DNA of 64,000 nt from Apostichopus japonicus. Lineage: Eukaryota > Echinodermata > Holothuroidea > Aspidochirotida > Stichopodidae. The stretch spans positions 27,153,398-27,217,397 of the forward strand of contig NC_092577.1 in assembly GCF_037975245.1 (NCBI RefSeq), given 5' to 3'. The first letter of the stretch is position 1; each line of letters opens with the position of its first letter. Shown here one piece after another: positions 22,101 through 33,524 of the stretch. A program made the position numbers and the translations under genes. The notes under the pieces were generated by a model. It saw nothing but the letters and a program-made list of their open reading frames with translations, was not told the DNA's origin and did not search any database.

Positions 22101-24801
22101 CGTCGCCGTCGCCGTCGTCGTCGTCGTCATCATCATCATCATCATCGTCATCATCATCATCATCATCATTATCATCATCATCATCATCATTATCATCATC
22201 ATCATCATCATTATCATCATCATCATCATAATAATATAATATAATATAATATTATAATTTATTGTTCTGTTAAAGTATACTGACGAAAGAGGCAATACAT
22301 ACAGACATGACGCAAAGGGTAATAGGGTTTACGTAGACGACAATGAATCTGATTACGGAGAAGAGTATCTTACCCCTGACGTATTCAAAGAGGAACTCAG
22401 AGTACATCCCTACAATGCCACGAAACCTCGAATTAACCCCTCTTTTGAACCGGACCGTCACCAGCAGCAAAGTACTCAGGGTAAGTTCATTGTCTGGAAC
22501 CCCAATCTGTTCACATTTTCAATTGAATACCAATTAAGCAAAAATCCCCCCCCCCCCCATTAACAAAAGAAAATTATGCCCTTGCAGGTGGCCCTCCTTT
22601 GTCATTTTCCCAGCCCCGTTGTTCTTCTAATAGTCAAACCACTGTATATGGTGTATATATTAGACGCCTCGGTGTAGAGTAAACAAATATGCCCAATGTC
22701 TACTTACAACAAGAATTTTCTAAACAATTTAAGTCAAGTTATATACGTGACGATATAAAAGTTTCCAACAAGTTAGGTGAAACTCACACGAATGAATCCC
22801 GAGACCAACTGACTTATTACAAATCAGATCTCATGTCTCTGTATCAATAACGTAGAACACTAACTCGACAAAGGGGCAACCAATAGAGTTGTATGTATCC
22901 GAATACTAATATAGTAAACAAAAATAGCATTTCTATAGCCTCGTTTCCTATAACATGGCACCTTCTTAACAAATTATAAGAATATCGATCGGGCGACTTA
23001 TAAGTATTAACGTTATACGTGTGACCGTTGACCTCCGTTTCTAATGTAACCGAATATTTCGATAGTGCATGATATAACATACATGTAAATTTAATATTTC
23101 CACTTGAAGTTACAACACCAAAACAAAAAATAACGAAAAGAAAATGGTATAGGCATATATAGCCTACGTTTTCATTAATTTTCCCTCGTTTTTTGATACA
23201 ACGATTGTTAAACAATTTTACCGTTTTGAAACGAACTTATTATAGAATATTACTTTTCATATACCGAAAATGTTTATAAACTTCGAGCTATATAAAATAA
23301 TAATAATAGTAGTAATAACAACGATATTAATAAATTAAGTCTCATTGTTTCAAATGCCACCGCCTTTATCCAATCGGCCACAACACCGTGTTTTCACCAA
23401 ACTTATTAACTTTAACCAAAATTATTGGATTTTGTGAAATGAATGTTGTCATATTTCGTGTCACGTTTATAATTCATGAGGTTCGAAAAGAAACTTACCT
23501 GAAACATATCGCCAGTCTTTCCGCTGGTGTAATTGTCTTCCTGAATATAATATCCTGTTTAATAATGTGTGGGACTATCAGTGATATAACTAACTCAAAC
23601 ATTGTGGTGCCCAGTCCAAAGTTTTCTTTGAACCGCCCTCCATCCAAACGGAGTTCTTTTACTATAGTCGGTGAATGTAATCGCTGAGATCTTTCCTAGA
23701 TGAGGGGGTATACCCACAATGATCTTTTTCTCTTTCGTTTTACTGCTCTATACCCAAAGCTAAATAAACTAAATATATTTCATAGCAATTTTATATATGT
23801 ATCATCATGTGACCCAGGACACTATAAATATCCCGCCATGAAAATAATCGCCGAGCGATCCCGTCGCTTGTAGTGTGAAAGCAAAAATATCGCCGGACGA
23901 CTTTTTTTTTTTATTATTATCGCATCGCGTCTATTGTCAAAGGGCCTTTAATCTGATTGTATGTTCACGTATGATTTCACAACGATTGATGATAATTTCT
24001 GCATAATGGGATGAGATATGGTTCCTAGCCCTTCATTATGTGTTTATTGCTTCTGCCATGTTATGTGACGTTATGAATAGAGCTACACCGGGTCTCGCCC
24101 TGGGAGGAACTACAAGCACAAAATGGTATAGCTTCAAAACTCCGATGAAGGAAGATAAGGGTTCAACTTGAAACTTCGTTTCGACGATCCCTGTTAGCAA
24201 TGCCAATTTGATAAAAGAAATAATGGTTTGAATGCTTGATACGACAGCTGATATACATCATAATGTAAGACTTATTCATTCAATACTACAAAGATCCAGT
24301 TTCGAATGAGATGATGATGGCCATGGCGAAAGCGGTGACTTTATATGTGATAACATTATCTTCTCTTTACACGCACATTAACTTCTCGAGCACTTGTTTT
24401 CCTTTGCAGGTACAAGACGACATATCGATAAAGATGACAACATATTTGAAAATATTCATGTAAACCCAAATAGACCTATACCGTCGGATCCAGCTGCATC
24501 AAGAGGCTACGGGAAGAACTACAATGATACTCATGTACAGATTGACTTTAATGAAGACTACGAGGAAGCACGTAGTGATCAGAAAAGAACAGATACCGAA
24601 GATTATGATAATCAAGAGGACTATGACTATGTTCCCCCACCACCATCAATCAGAGACTCAGACCTGTACCTAGTACCAGATACGAAAAACGTCATTTACC
24701 AAAACAATCCAGTAAAAGTGCACCAGCAAATAAAAACACGTCCTTTCAAAACACAAGAACATATGAAATCAGAATCTCCATACTTGATGAAAAGATACTA
24801 A
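18877..24801 (+). CDS. Single-pass membrane protein, Thr/Ser stalk and Tyr-rich tail, 3' four exons
   Basis: I do not recognise a named family. Four exons join in phase: 18877-19117, 19723-19770, 22276-22480 and 24410-24801 (stop TAA). The first gives a Ser/Thr/Pro-rich, mucin-like stalk of about 50 residues, a hydrophobic helix (VIIGISVAAGVIVIVIIVVL) and a CCIRRRK stop-transfer, so the N-terminus should be outside. The tail is about 220 residues, acidic and tyrosine-rich. It includes EDYDYVPPPPS (a YxxV beside a proline run), VIYQNN (a YxN, GRB2-SH2-like site) and GEEYLTPD. These suggest a phosphotyrosine or SH3 adaptor role, which is inference. The first visible exon starts mid-codon, so ectodomain or signal-peptide exons are expected upstream but were not found; the ATG at 18892 is an alternative start. 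A possible AATAAA lies at 26056-26061, far downstream. Confidence 0.68.
19723..19770 (+). CDS. 48-bp juxtamembrane micro-exon
   Basis: Exactly 16 codons (KQRQMPTPKPPDLSKI) between ATATACAG and ATA|GTAAGT, phase 0 on both sides. Skipping it would keep the frame, so it could be an alternatively spliced proline-rich insert. Confidence 0.7.
20640..20780 (+). mobile_element. Possible LINE 3' end
   Basis: The tail GAAATAAAGTCTTATGAATGAATGG, with an ATGA short repeat after AATAAAG, resembles 3' ends of CR1/L2-type LINEs in invertebrates. No reverse-transcriptase frame is nearby. It lies in an intron of the membrane-protein gene and could instead be an unrelated polyadenylation signal. Confidence 0.35.
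21857..22258 (+). repeat. ATC/GTC/GCC trinucleotide microsatellite, about 400 bp
   Basis: A run of AAT units turns at about 21910 into ATC repeats interspersed with GTC and GCC blocks, then ends in AATATA repeats. It stops 17 bp before the exon at 22276. The poly-Ile and poly-Met frames through it are artefacts. Confidence 0.95.
22276..22480 (+). CDS. Cytoplasmic-tail exon 3 of the membrane-protein gene
   Basis: The acceptor is TTCTGTTAAAG|TATACT and the donor is CAGG|GTAAGT (one base carried over). It encodes YTDERGNTYRHDAKGN, then an acidic Tyr-containing stretch ending RHQQQSTQ. Confidence 0.74.
22481..24409. other. Last intron of the membrane-protein gene
   Basis: AT-rich sequence with a C-run at 22546-22558. 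A minus-strand frame of 123 codons (23215-22844) has no recognisable features and no supporting splice sites. Nothing else is supported. Confidence 0.45.
24410..24801 (+). CDS. Terminal exon of the membrane-protein gene
   Basis: The acceptor is TTTTCCTTTGCAG|GTACAAG; the carried-over G makes Gly. It encodes 129 further residues with EDYDYVPPPPS, DLYLVPDTK and VIYQNN, ending YLMKRY and TAA. Confidence 0.78.
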
Positions 24802-27800
24802 CGTCTCAAGGGAGGTGTAATTTGTATTCCGGCTGAACTTCTCTCTGAAGGAAGTGAGAATGTGCCAATTTTCGAAATACTACTATGTATTAGATACATT
24901 GGTCAGGTTCGATTCAAGTCTCGACATTGGAGAAGCGTTACGATGACAACAACAGTTTGAAACAGTTTGCATCATGTCGCAGGGAATAGGTATTTCAGTT
25001 TGTGAAAGGAGCTTTCCATTTTATCAACTTTTCAAGTTTTTTTCCCCTTAACCAACCTTAACGAACTTGAGTTGTGGCAAGTGGGTATATCAACGTGATA
25101 CAATTATAACGTAATTAGACTAGACAAGCGAAACAAAGGATCTAGTTACAATTATATTAAAAAATGGAAATGTGCTGCTATTGTATCGAATTGTGTGACG
25201 GTATAAATACCATGCATACCTGTTCATATGAACCAAGTTATACGTGCATTACTTAACTAAATATGTATAGGCATACAAGAAGTACATAATATTCGTCCTT
25301 TAAAGATGACGTTGTAACATTTTTTTCTACCCAAATTTTGACTTATTTTCTCGAAGAAGCGATATTTTTTATCTAAAAATTCAAAGTTATTATTCTCAAA
25401 ATATCAACTTAAAATTTCTAAAGAAAATGTAGGATTATGAAATGTTATTGTTATAATAGTAAGGTGGATCTATCTATCGTAATGTATAATCATGGTATAT
25501 TATTTATATACTTTATAGTTATAGTTCCATTATTGGTAGTGTCTGGTATGACATCGTTATGGGTACAGGTTATACAAATAAGACATATAAAAGAGTTGTA
25601 GGTGATATTATCAAGCGGGCCGGTCGGGTTGTTGATAAATGTTTGACTATACGGTGGACCAAGTCTTTGAAAGTCGGGTTTTGGGGAAATTTAGTTCAAT
25701 GTTAAATGATGTTAGCCACCCCTATAATGTTACAAGATGAGTAATTCTATCATACCACGCATTGGTAGACTGCGACCACCGAGGGAATTCCACGAATCGC
25801 AACCATTCGTCTTTTCCAGGGAAGCCGTTGGTATTTTCAACTCGTCGTTTAATTGTTAGTCATTCTTTTTGACATTAACATTACCCTGTGCGGTTTTTTT
25901 TTTGTAACTTGGCAGTGTCTGGTCTGTACCCATATATGTTGCCTGTGTCCATGCTTTTTTTTGTTTTGTTAGATCGTCTTTTAAGTTTTTATGCTTTATT
26001 GGTCTTATTGCTTTACCGGTTTTTGTGCAAGGATGTAATTTCCCTTGTTGGATACAATAAAGTTTGCCATACCATATAACATACCACAGCATACCATTGT
26101 ACAGCATGCAGTGTATAGGTAATTAAGGGTAACGAACTGTTCACATGCATATTCTTTAAAATATACGGTTTCTGTGAGAGTTTCATTTATGAATATGTCT
26201 GAAATTAGACGGATTATGAGGTCCACGGAAAAAAAGAGTAATTTGATTGGGCCAACACTATCTATGTTAATGCAAATACCTAGCTGAAGACTCAGCATTG
26301 ATGTATCACCACTTACAATAGTTGCCGTGATGGAACAAATTATATTTCTTCCAATTATTTCATGAATGCCATCAAGTACTTTTTTTGTAAACAATCATTT
26401 AATAATATCTTCACTTGGCACAGGCAACTGCTTTTTGGCGGGAAGATGTGCGTGAATATTGACTTGGGTGTCCTATGTTTTCTGGTTTCGATGATAATCG
26501 TAACCTTTGTAGTCATGAGGGCGGATGAGTGTGAGTATGTGCGTGTGTGTTCGTGTGTTACGCCTTGCTTGTAAAAACGATATCTCAAGAAGGGCAGCTT
26601 GGAACCATCTCATATCTCGTGTGTAGGGAAACCACATTGAGAAGAAGAAGTCCATTGTTTTTAGAGGAGGTCAAAGGTCATTTGGGGTCACCAGGGGTCA
26701 AAGTGTGAAAACATTGTAAACATGGAGATTGTTTACAAACTTCACGGGACTAAATTTTATATACATATAGCGAAAACGTCATTTAAAATCTTAAATAGCA
26801 ATTTATTACAGGAACAGTTTCAGCTTACGAAGTATACGTAATGTGTTTTAAAGGCATTCATAAATAAGTTATGTTCATATAGTAATTTCTCAACTATAAA
26901 AAAGTGTATTAAACATCGATATCCCGACGGCTTGGTTATATGCAGGCAACCCCTATATACAGTATAGAGTTTAGTACTATAGTAGCGAACCAGGCAGACT
27001 ATACTAACAATAAACATTGGACATCTTCATCTAAAGTTTAGATATAAGTGCATTAAATGACTATAGCCTATAATAAACAAGCATATGTCTGCATGTAAAC
27101 AAACTTTTCATAAGATCATACAAGGTTTACATTGACTCATACCATGTTAAGATAAAGTCATCCATGAAATCTCAGTAAAGTTTTGCATTCTGGTGTAACG
27201 ATACTACACAAAGGCAGCTCTGTATCGTAAGTATTCAAGAACACAACTTCGCGCCGGTAACTGTAGCCCTTTGACTTTTCAAATTTGTTGCAATCTTTTT
27301 TCATTGTTCATATTAATAAAAAAAATCATTAATCATTATGTCCTTTTGTTTTTCAAACTAACATTGTAACAACCTATGTCTGCTAAGAAGGATCCCCGTT
27401 TATAACTGTTGTGCGCCACTGAACAGAGGGTTTAGCCTATAAAGGTGTCATAAAAAGTTATATCAACACACGCGTTAATCATTACATTAGCTGACTCGTA
27501 AAATGGGAACAAACGTTGTCCCCTGTCCTCTCACATCACGAGGGCTCAAATAGGTCCAAAGTTCACGCTATACCCGTCACAAGCTAGACTTGTCCCTTTC
27601 TATCAGTCACTGATGGAACTTGCGAACAATTGCATTTCTCCGGTGTATTCAGTCTGAACACTTTAAAAGCAGCGTACATTCACAAGTTTTTCAAGGGAGT
27701 TGAAGCGACTAAAAGGTTTTTTTTTTGGAGACCAAAGTCAGTGCAACAAAGCAGCATATTGATTTATATGTACAACTTCACACTGATTTTTGCTGCTAGT

Positions 27801-28647
27801 CCAGGGCGGAAATAACCTCTCTAATTTTGTGACTGTTTCTTCATCGATTTTCACTGGGGTGACACCCCGACCCCTTTTGCGTAGGCTCCTAGTTGCACCC
27901 ATGCCTAGAAATCCAACACATAACGTTACGTCTTCGTGTGAAATGGACGTCTCAAGAAGGGAAGATTGGACCAATCTCATATTTAGTATGTATAGTTGTG
28001 ACACGTCCAGTACAAAAAGCCTATTGTTTTTTTTATGGGAGGTCAAATGTCAGTTGGAGTCACCAGAAGCCAAATTGTGGAAATCTGTTTTAAAATCTAC
28101 CGTATCTCCCACCGACCAGCCTATTCGATAACATTTGTATACGCTACATAAGAATAGGAGGCTGTTGGCAATTGGAAATTGGCTTATGGGCATCCGTAGA
28201 AACGAATAAAAACTCGCGAACAACGTTCCGTAGGCCTCAGCCTGTCGCTTGGCTGCAAACTTTCGCTACGATACTCTGTGTGAAAAAGGTGTATTCTTTG
28301 TACAAAAAAATGTACTATACAGTTGCTAGGTGTGCGTGAGTCCGAAGCTTATACAGTACCTAACTGCTACTTTGAACAGCTACTAGATTAGCGTGATTCG
28401 TACATTTTCCCAATTATTTATCTTGCAGATTGGTGTGCGAAAAATATCGCTATTACCCACTACACTGCCTAAATCAAAGCGATCTTTTACGCACTGAAAA
28501 TCTAAGGTTGAAAAAGCATCTATCTTCCACTCTCACCGGTGTTGTGATTGAAAATCTTTGCAAAAGATCCAAGCAGCAAGAACAGCAAACTTGTCTCAAA
28601 ACTCATTAAAGTGCTGTATATATTGCGAATTATAACTGATGACATGC
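24802..28647. other. 3' flank and intergenic interval with DR1-bearing repeat copies
   Basis: The 3' untranslated region of the membrane-protein gene probably starts this interval; AATAAA is at 26056-26061. A copy of the dispersed repeat at about 26575-26720 has a perfect AGGTCAAAGGTCA (26668-26680). A related, more diverged copy lies at about 27940-28095. No coding exon was recognised. Confidence 0.5.
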
Positions 28648-28655
28648 AGGAAATG

Positions 28656-28981
28656 CAGTGGCGGAGCTAGGGGTATTGGTCAGGGGGGGGGGGGGAGAAT
28701 GGTCTGTAGGGGCGCTTTCGACACTATCTAAGCGGAGCGCCACCACAGGTTGGCGCGGAGCGTACAAACATTTTTTGAGTAAAGATAATCCCTAGATCGC
28801 CGGAAATGACCCTTTCCGGCCTTGCTAATTTGCAGATAAACGAAGAATAAATAGGTGTCATCCCCATTTTGTCAGAAAATTACACCAACAAATTGTGACA
28901 AATGTCAATTCAAATCACATTTGAGAACGTCAGGGGGGGGGGGGCATCCGCCCCTCTGACTGTATGGACGCTCCGCCGCTG
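28656..28981 (+). mobile_element. hAT-type MITE, CAGTGGCGGAGC termini, copy 2
   Basis: It starts CAGTGGCGGAGCTAGG and ends GCTCCGCCGCTG, with a perfect 8-bp duplication AGGAAATG (28648-28655 and 28982-28989). The body matches the element at 4578-4948. Not coding. Confidence 0.9.
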
Positions 28982-28989
28982 AGGAAATG

Positions 28990-29467
28990 CCTTAAGAAAT
29001 AATTTTGGAGATGTTTGGCCACTTTAAGTGTATTGGTATTCTGACGCGAACCTTTTTCCTTCATGCTTTTGTGTAATTTGACCTCACCGTTGTACGTACA
29101 AGCAGTAGATGAAACTTTGTTCACATGTAGGCCTATGTACGGAATGCAGATCAAATAGCGACACAATTTCAAAGCCATTTTCATGACCGGTTAGCCGATA
29201 CTATCTACGGATGCCTATAATCTAATTCAATTTGCACCTGACTGATGGGGAGGTATTCATACTCACATGGAGTCATATAGCCACCTAAGAAAAATGCTCA
29301 GTGAATTAACGACTGATATACGCTACAACAGTAAAAGTTGATTTGATCAGGTTGAGGTAAACATTTCTAAGGCAATTAAAGACTACAAAAGCTGAAGCTC
29401 AGTGAAATATCTTCGAAATATTGCCGCATAGCCAAGGCTACAGTTACTACGGTAGCTTTAATACAAC
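28990..29467. other. Intergenic, nothing recognised
   Basis: AT-rich sequence between two transposon copies. No exon, repeat or RNA gene was identified. Confidence 0.4.
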
Positions 29468-29475
29468 GATAACAG

Positions 29476-30262
29476 CAAGGGCGGCGGAAGCACTTTTAAT
29501 CTGGGGGGGGGGGGGGCACCGACGTCGAAGGGCACTTTGCAGAAATTCGATTGGACTGATGCAGCCTGATATTTAGTACCCTTAATAACTGTTATTGTAT
29601 TATCTTATTTGCGTATACACATCACTCCATCAACGCCACCCCCCCCCCCTCAAGGAAACAATGCATAGGCCTACTAGCACTGCAATATCTAATGTGGAAA
29701 CAAGGAAACAAGGAAAAAGACAGAATGAGGTGAAATCATTATAAAGTCCAAGTCCCTACACACGCGATCGATATGCATGAAAGCAAATGAAATATGTCAA
29801 AATACTGAAAGAAAAATAATTTGCTATGTGTTTTTCAATGGTTAAACTGATATTATTATGATCATTATTATTGTAACGACTTTCCCAATAATGAAAACCA
29901 ATTTGGAAGGGTTATAACACGGCAAATGATTGTATGTTATTGGTATGCTATGTAATAACCAACGCATGCCTATATGATGTGCACACTAACATGATGAACG
30001 CGTGCGTAGCGCGCGAAAAATTTTAGTAATATTTTTCGTGCAAGTCGTTACAGCCCCCCCCCCCCCCCCCAACTCAAATTGGGCTCCTACGCCTGTGGTA
30101 GTAAACATTTTAAAACTTCCCGAAATATTTCATTCGAAGTGGGTTTCGCTTTGTAAACTCATTTTTATTTAGAAATTTTTATGTAGAAAAAGGGCACATT
30201 TTTAACCTGAGGAAAAAGGGGGGGCACGTGCCCCCTGTGTCCCCCCGGTTCCGCCGCCCTTG
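29476..30262. mobile_element. 787-bp hAT-type element, CAAGGGCGGCGGAA termini, with nested fragment
   Basis: The ends CAAGGGCGGCGGAAGC and GGTTCCGCCGCCCTTG are inverted repeats. They are flanked by a perfect 8-bp duplication GATAACAG (29468-29475 and 30263-30270). About 29810-30097 is a reversed fragment of the 4289-5211 family (GCGCGCGAAAAATTTT, GTCGTTACAGCCCCC, CTCCTACGCCTGTG), so another element inserted here. No transposase frame. Confidence 0.88.
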
Positions 30263-30444
30263 GATAACAGTTATACCAGTATTAGTAAGTACTAGTTAAG
30301 CAAGCCATATGTTCTTCCCCGCCTGTGTCACTGCCAGTGAAATGCCAAAGGACAGACGCAGTCTTGAAGGAATCTAATACCGGTCGATGTATATTTTTTT
30401 CCAGTTAAAAGCCCCGGCCATTTCAATTTCTTGGAACCTTGAAA

Positions 30445-30520
30445 CAGGGAGCTGCTACTCTAAGTAGCAGCTCCCTGCTTGAAACGCCGTTAAACCAGGG
30501 AGTTGTTCTCCCTGGTTAAA
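30445..30520. repeat. Two adjacent hairpins
   Basis: CAGGGAGCTGCTACT and AGTAGCAGCTCCCTG (30445-30459 and 30463-30477) form a perfect 15-bp stem with a 3-base loop. Thirteen bases on, AACCAGGGAG and CTCCCTGGTT form a second, shorter stem. They share CAGGGAG. Identity unknown. Confidence 0.75.
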
Positions 30521-30546
30521 CGTAGGCATACAGTATGCTTCCGTAG

Positions 30547-31164
30547 GGGACAAACTAAAACGAATGACAGCGAATGACCGAATGACGATTGACTTTGTAC
30601 AGGGTAAATTATCATTCGCGAATGACAGCGAATGACAACGAAGGACAGTGGTGAGTGGAGATAGAATGATTAACGGAGTGAAGTAAATGCGGTTATTGGT
30701 TTTCTGCGCAAAAAATGATTTGAGGAAAATTGCATGTTATACGTGGTTGCAGGGTTTTGGTGTAATTTACGGATAGAAACCACAGGGAAAGTTTTTGTGT
30801 AAGAATGCGCTTGAGTGCTGTGCTTTTGACATTTACCTCTGTAGATTTATATGTTAGTTTCTAACAATTAATATCGGAAAAATGACGTTAAATTTACGTT
30901 AAAATCAGACTCACAATTTCGCTTACTATAAAGTGCGTTTTTATCTTGTCCGTTCTTTACTAGATCTGTAAGCCACGCACTTCGCGTCCACTCGGTTTGC
31001 GTGGCTTTAATATACCCACGAAGTCTGAACTGTGATATCTGGTTGAAGCAAATGTCTGTGCTGTCATTACTGTGATTCGTTTTAGTCAGCGCAATTTTTT
31101 AGTGTGTACAACATATTGTCATTCGTTATGTGTAACGCAATTGTCATTCGTTTTAGTAACACCC
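30547..31164. mobile_element. 618-bp inverted-repeat element, TTCCGTAG duplication
   Basis: The left end GGGACAAACTAAAACGAATG and right end CATTCGTTTTAGTAACACCC are imperfect inverted repeats. Both lead into GAATGACAGCGAATGAC-type subterminal repeats. The 8-bp duplication TTCCGTAG (30539-30546 and 31165-31172) is perfect. GGG termini with 8 bp could be Merlin-like or an atypical hAT; undecided. Not coding. Confidence 0.8.
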
Positions 31165-31453
31165 TTCCGTAGTTAGGCAGCTGTATAGTTGTTACGTTTC
31201 AGCGGTACTGATCGAACAGTAATTAGGAAACGATTTCGTGTAACCAATGTTTTTGCAAAGAAGCAAGATAAAGATATCTTTTCCATTCCGCACACGTACA
31301 CCCTTAGAAGTGGCTCACAATTCTGTTCATTTTTTAATATTTTTTATTAATTGCCAAACTTTAAGACTCTGCGTAAAGTAGCAGTGTAGGTTGACGCTTT
31401 TGGTTGATCTTCAAGTTGCTGCAAGCGGCAAGCCGGAAGTGGCTTCCATTTTA

Positions 31454-32080
31454 TGGCGGGCCATCAGTCTCAAATCATGGGAGATCGACTTATACCGATT
31501 TAAATCGACATATACCAGTTTCCTTCGACATATATCAGTTTCCTTCGACTTATACCAGTTTCATTCTACATATCATCGATTTAAATCGACATATACCAGT
31601 TTCATTCTACATATCATCGATTTATTTTACTTATCATCGATTTAAATCGATGATAAGTAAAATAAATCGATGATATGTCGAAGTAAACTGGTATATGTCG
31701 ATTTAAATCGATGATATGTAGAATGAAACTGGTATATGTCAATTTCCGTCGACATATCATCGATTTATTCTACATATCATCGATTTATTTTACTTATCAT
31801 CGATTTAAATCGATGATATGTAAAATAAATCGATGATATGAGTCGAAGTAAACTGGTATATGTCGATTTAAATCGATGATATGTAGAATGAAACTGGTAT
31901 ATGTCGATTTAAATCGATGATATGTAAAATAAATCGATGATATATCGAAGTAAACTGGTATATGTCGATTTAAATCGATGATATGTAGAATGAAACTGGT
32001 ATAAGTCGAAGGAAACTGGTATATGTCGATTTAAATCGGTATAAGTCGCTCTCCCTTGATTTGAGACTGATGGCCCGCCA
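31454..32080. mobile_element. 627-bp palindromic TA-flanked element
   Basis: The terminal repeats begin TGGCGGGCCATCAGTCTCAA and extend more than 40 bp with two mismatches. TA is on both sides (31452-31453 and 32081-32082). Almost the whole interior is made of inverted units of CATATCATCGATTTAAATCG and ATATACCAGTTTC, so a single strand could fold into multiple long stems. Not coding despite short frames. A decayed relative is at about 46040-46330. Confidence 0.82.
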
Positions 32081-32082
32081 TA

Positions 32083-33034
32083 CCATTTACCCATTTCTGT
32101 GGTACCAGCCAACAATTAGCCGACGCTGCTGCTCGTGGTACCACGTGACCCTGTTCATAGCGTATACATATCACAGAAATTACTCTGATCTCACACTACA
32201 CTAAATCGTCGTAGTTCCATGCGACGTCTAAGCACGGGGTTTTTCCACAATATTTGCTGTGCAAGACACAGGACTCTTGTAAGTTGTAGGAATACTAAGT
32301 AGCTTTATTCATCCAGTGAAGTTAGACTTACCTGTTTTCGAGTGGAACACTCAAAATTACCGTAACTTTAAGGCAGATTTCATAACTCAAAGGATTAAAA
32401 TAACGTTAGCCTTTGGCAGTTTTACTTTATAGAACATAACCGTACGTAAGGCTAGGCATACATAGGCCGGTTAAGGTCTAGCGTGAGACGTTAACTTCCG
32501 CCATTACTTTCCGCCAAGGCGAAAACACATGTTTGTATGGCGAAAGTAACTTTCTTAGATTAAGCTTTTTTCAAATGATAAGTTTCTTCAATGAAACTTT
32601 AAAATGCCCCTCCAGCTTGAAACCACATTGCCTCAGGAGACATAGGCATTATGAAACTTATGTATCAATGTCACTCAAACCAGAATGGATGCTCAGTGGA
32701 CTTACATTTACAATCATGAAATAGCCTAGGCCTATAGCCTAATTTCTGTTTATACAGCCAACAGCCAACATTAACAAGGTTCCAGTGCCATTCCGCCACA
32801 GGTACATACCGCCATACCTTTCCGCCATAGGTTCTGATCCCAAGGATTGAAAGCTATGGTGGAAAGGTTGATTCGCATTGGAAGGATTGGTACACCATCC
32901 TCAAATGGTTTACACAGGCTCTCTATATAGTGGATAAGCAGTTTGCTAACAGTTTTATTTTATTTTCATCTTGAAATGTGTCGGTTCGCTGGATAGACTG
33001 AATTGTATATAATAGATGCAGTCTTTAATGTATA
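32083..33034. other. Intergenic with CCGCCA-rich repeats
   Basis: CCGCCAT and CCGCCA motifs recur at 32497-32525 and 32790-32830. A sequence of about 45 bp (CACAGGCTCTCTATATAGTGG... ending AGTTTTATTT, about 32913-32960) recurs at 35837-35882. No gene was identified. Confidence 0.45.
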
Positions 33035-33524
33035 TAGTCAGTATTGCGAAGTTTGGCATACTGCAAAGTTCGGACACCCTAAGAAATACACGATTTCACC
33101 ATGAAAACCTACAGGAAGAGCCAAATTTCACCAAAAAGGACGAAGCTACAGTTATTTTCTCTCCAAAATGACCCGTGTGCAAGAAATTACTTACATATTT
33201 GTCAATAAAATGACGAAGATCTATGAAGTCTGTTATAATTACTGAAAGAGCAACTGCGCCACCAATATTATCACCAGCGCCACACTGTGGGTTGCGTGTC
33301 CGAACTTCACAATACTCTAGCAAAGAAATACCAGTTCCACAATCACGAAGAATCTTCTTGGAAAGCAACGTGAAAACAGTTTGCAGGAAAGAAATTTTGG
33401 CCATGTATCGTACTATAACACAATTCTCCCACCATATGAAGTATATTTTCTGGTGATTTATACCAGAAGATTTAGTTTTGGGTTGTTTTAAGTCTTAAGT
33501 GTCCGAACTTCGAAGTCACCATGC
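33035..33524 (-). mobile_element. 490-bp TA-flanked element, copy 2 (inverted)
   Basis: Reverse-complement twin of 10514-11003, with the same length and only scattered substitutions. TA borders are at 33033-33034 and 33525-33526. The minus-strand frame 33404-33096 (102 codons) corresponds to the 114-codon frame of copy 1. Confidence 0.75.

Noticed and set aside
21633-22295. 220-codon minus frame and 136-codon plus frame rich in Met/Thr or Ile/Val
   Set aside because: Both are translations of the ATC/GTC/GCC microsatellite.
24900-24930. B-box-like GGTTCGATTC as a tRNA gene
   Set aside because: No A box or acceptor-stem pairing at suitable spacing.
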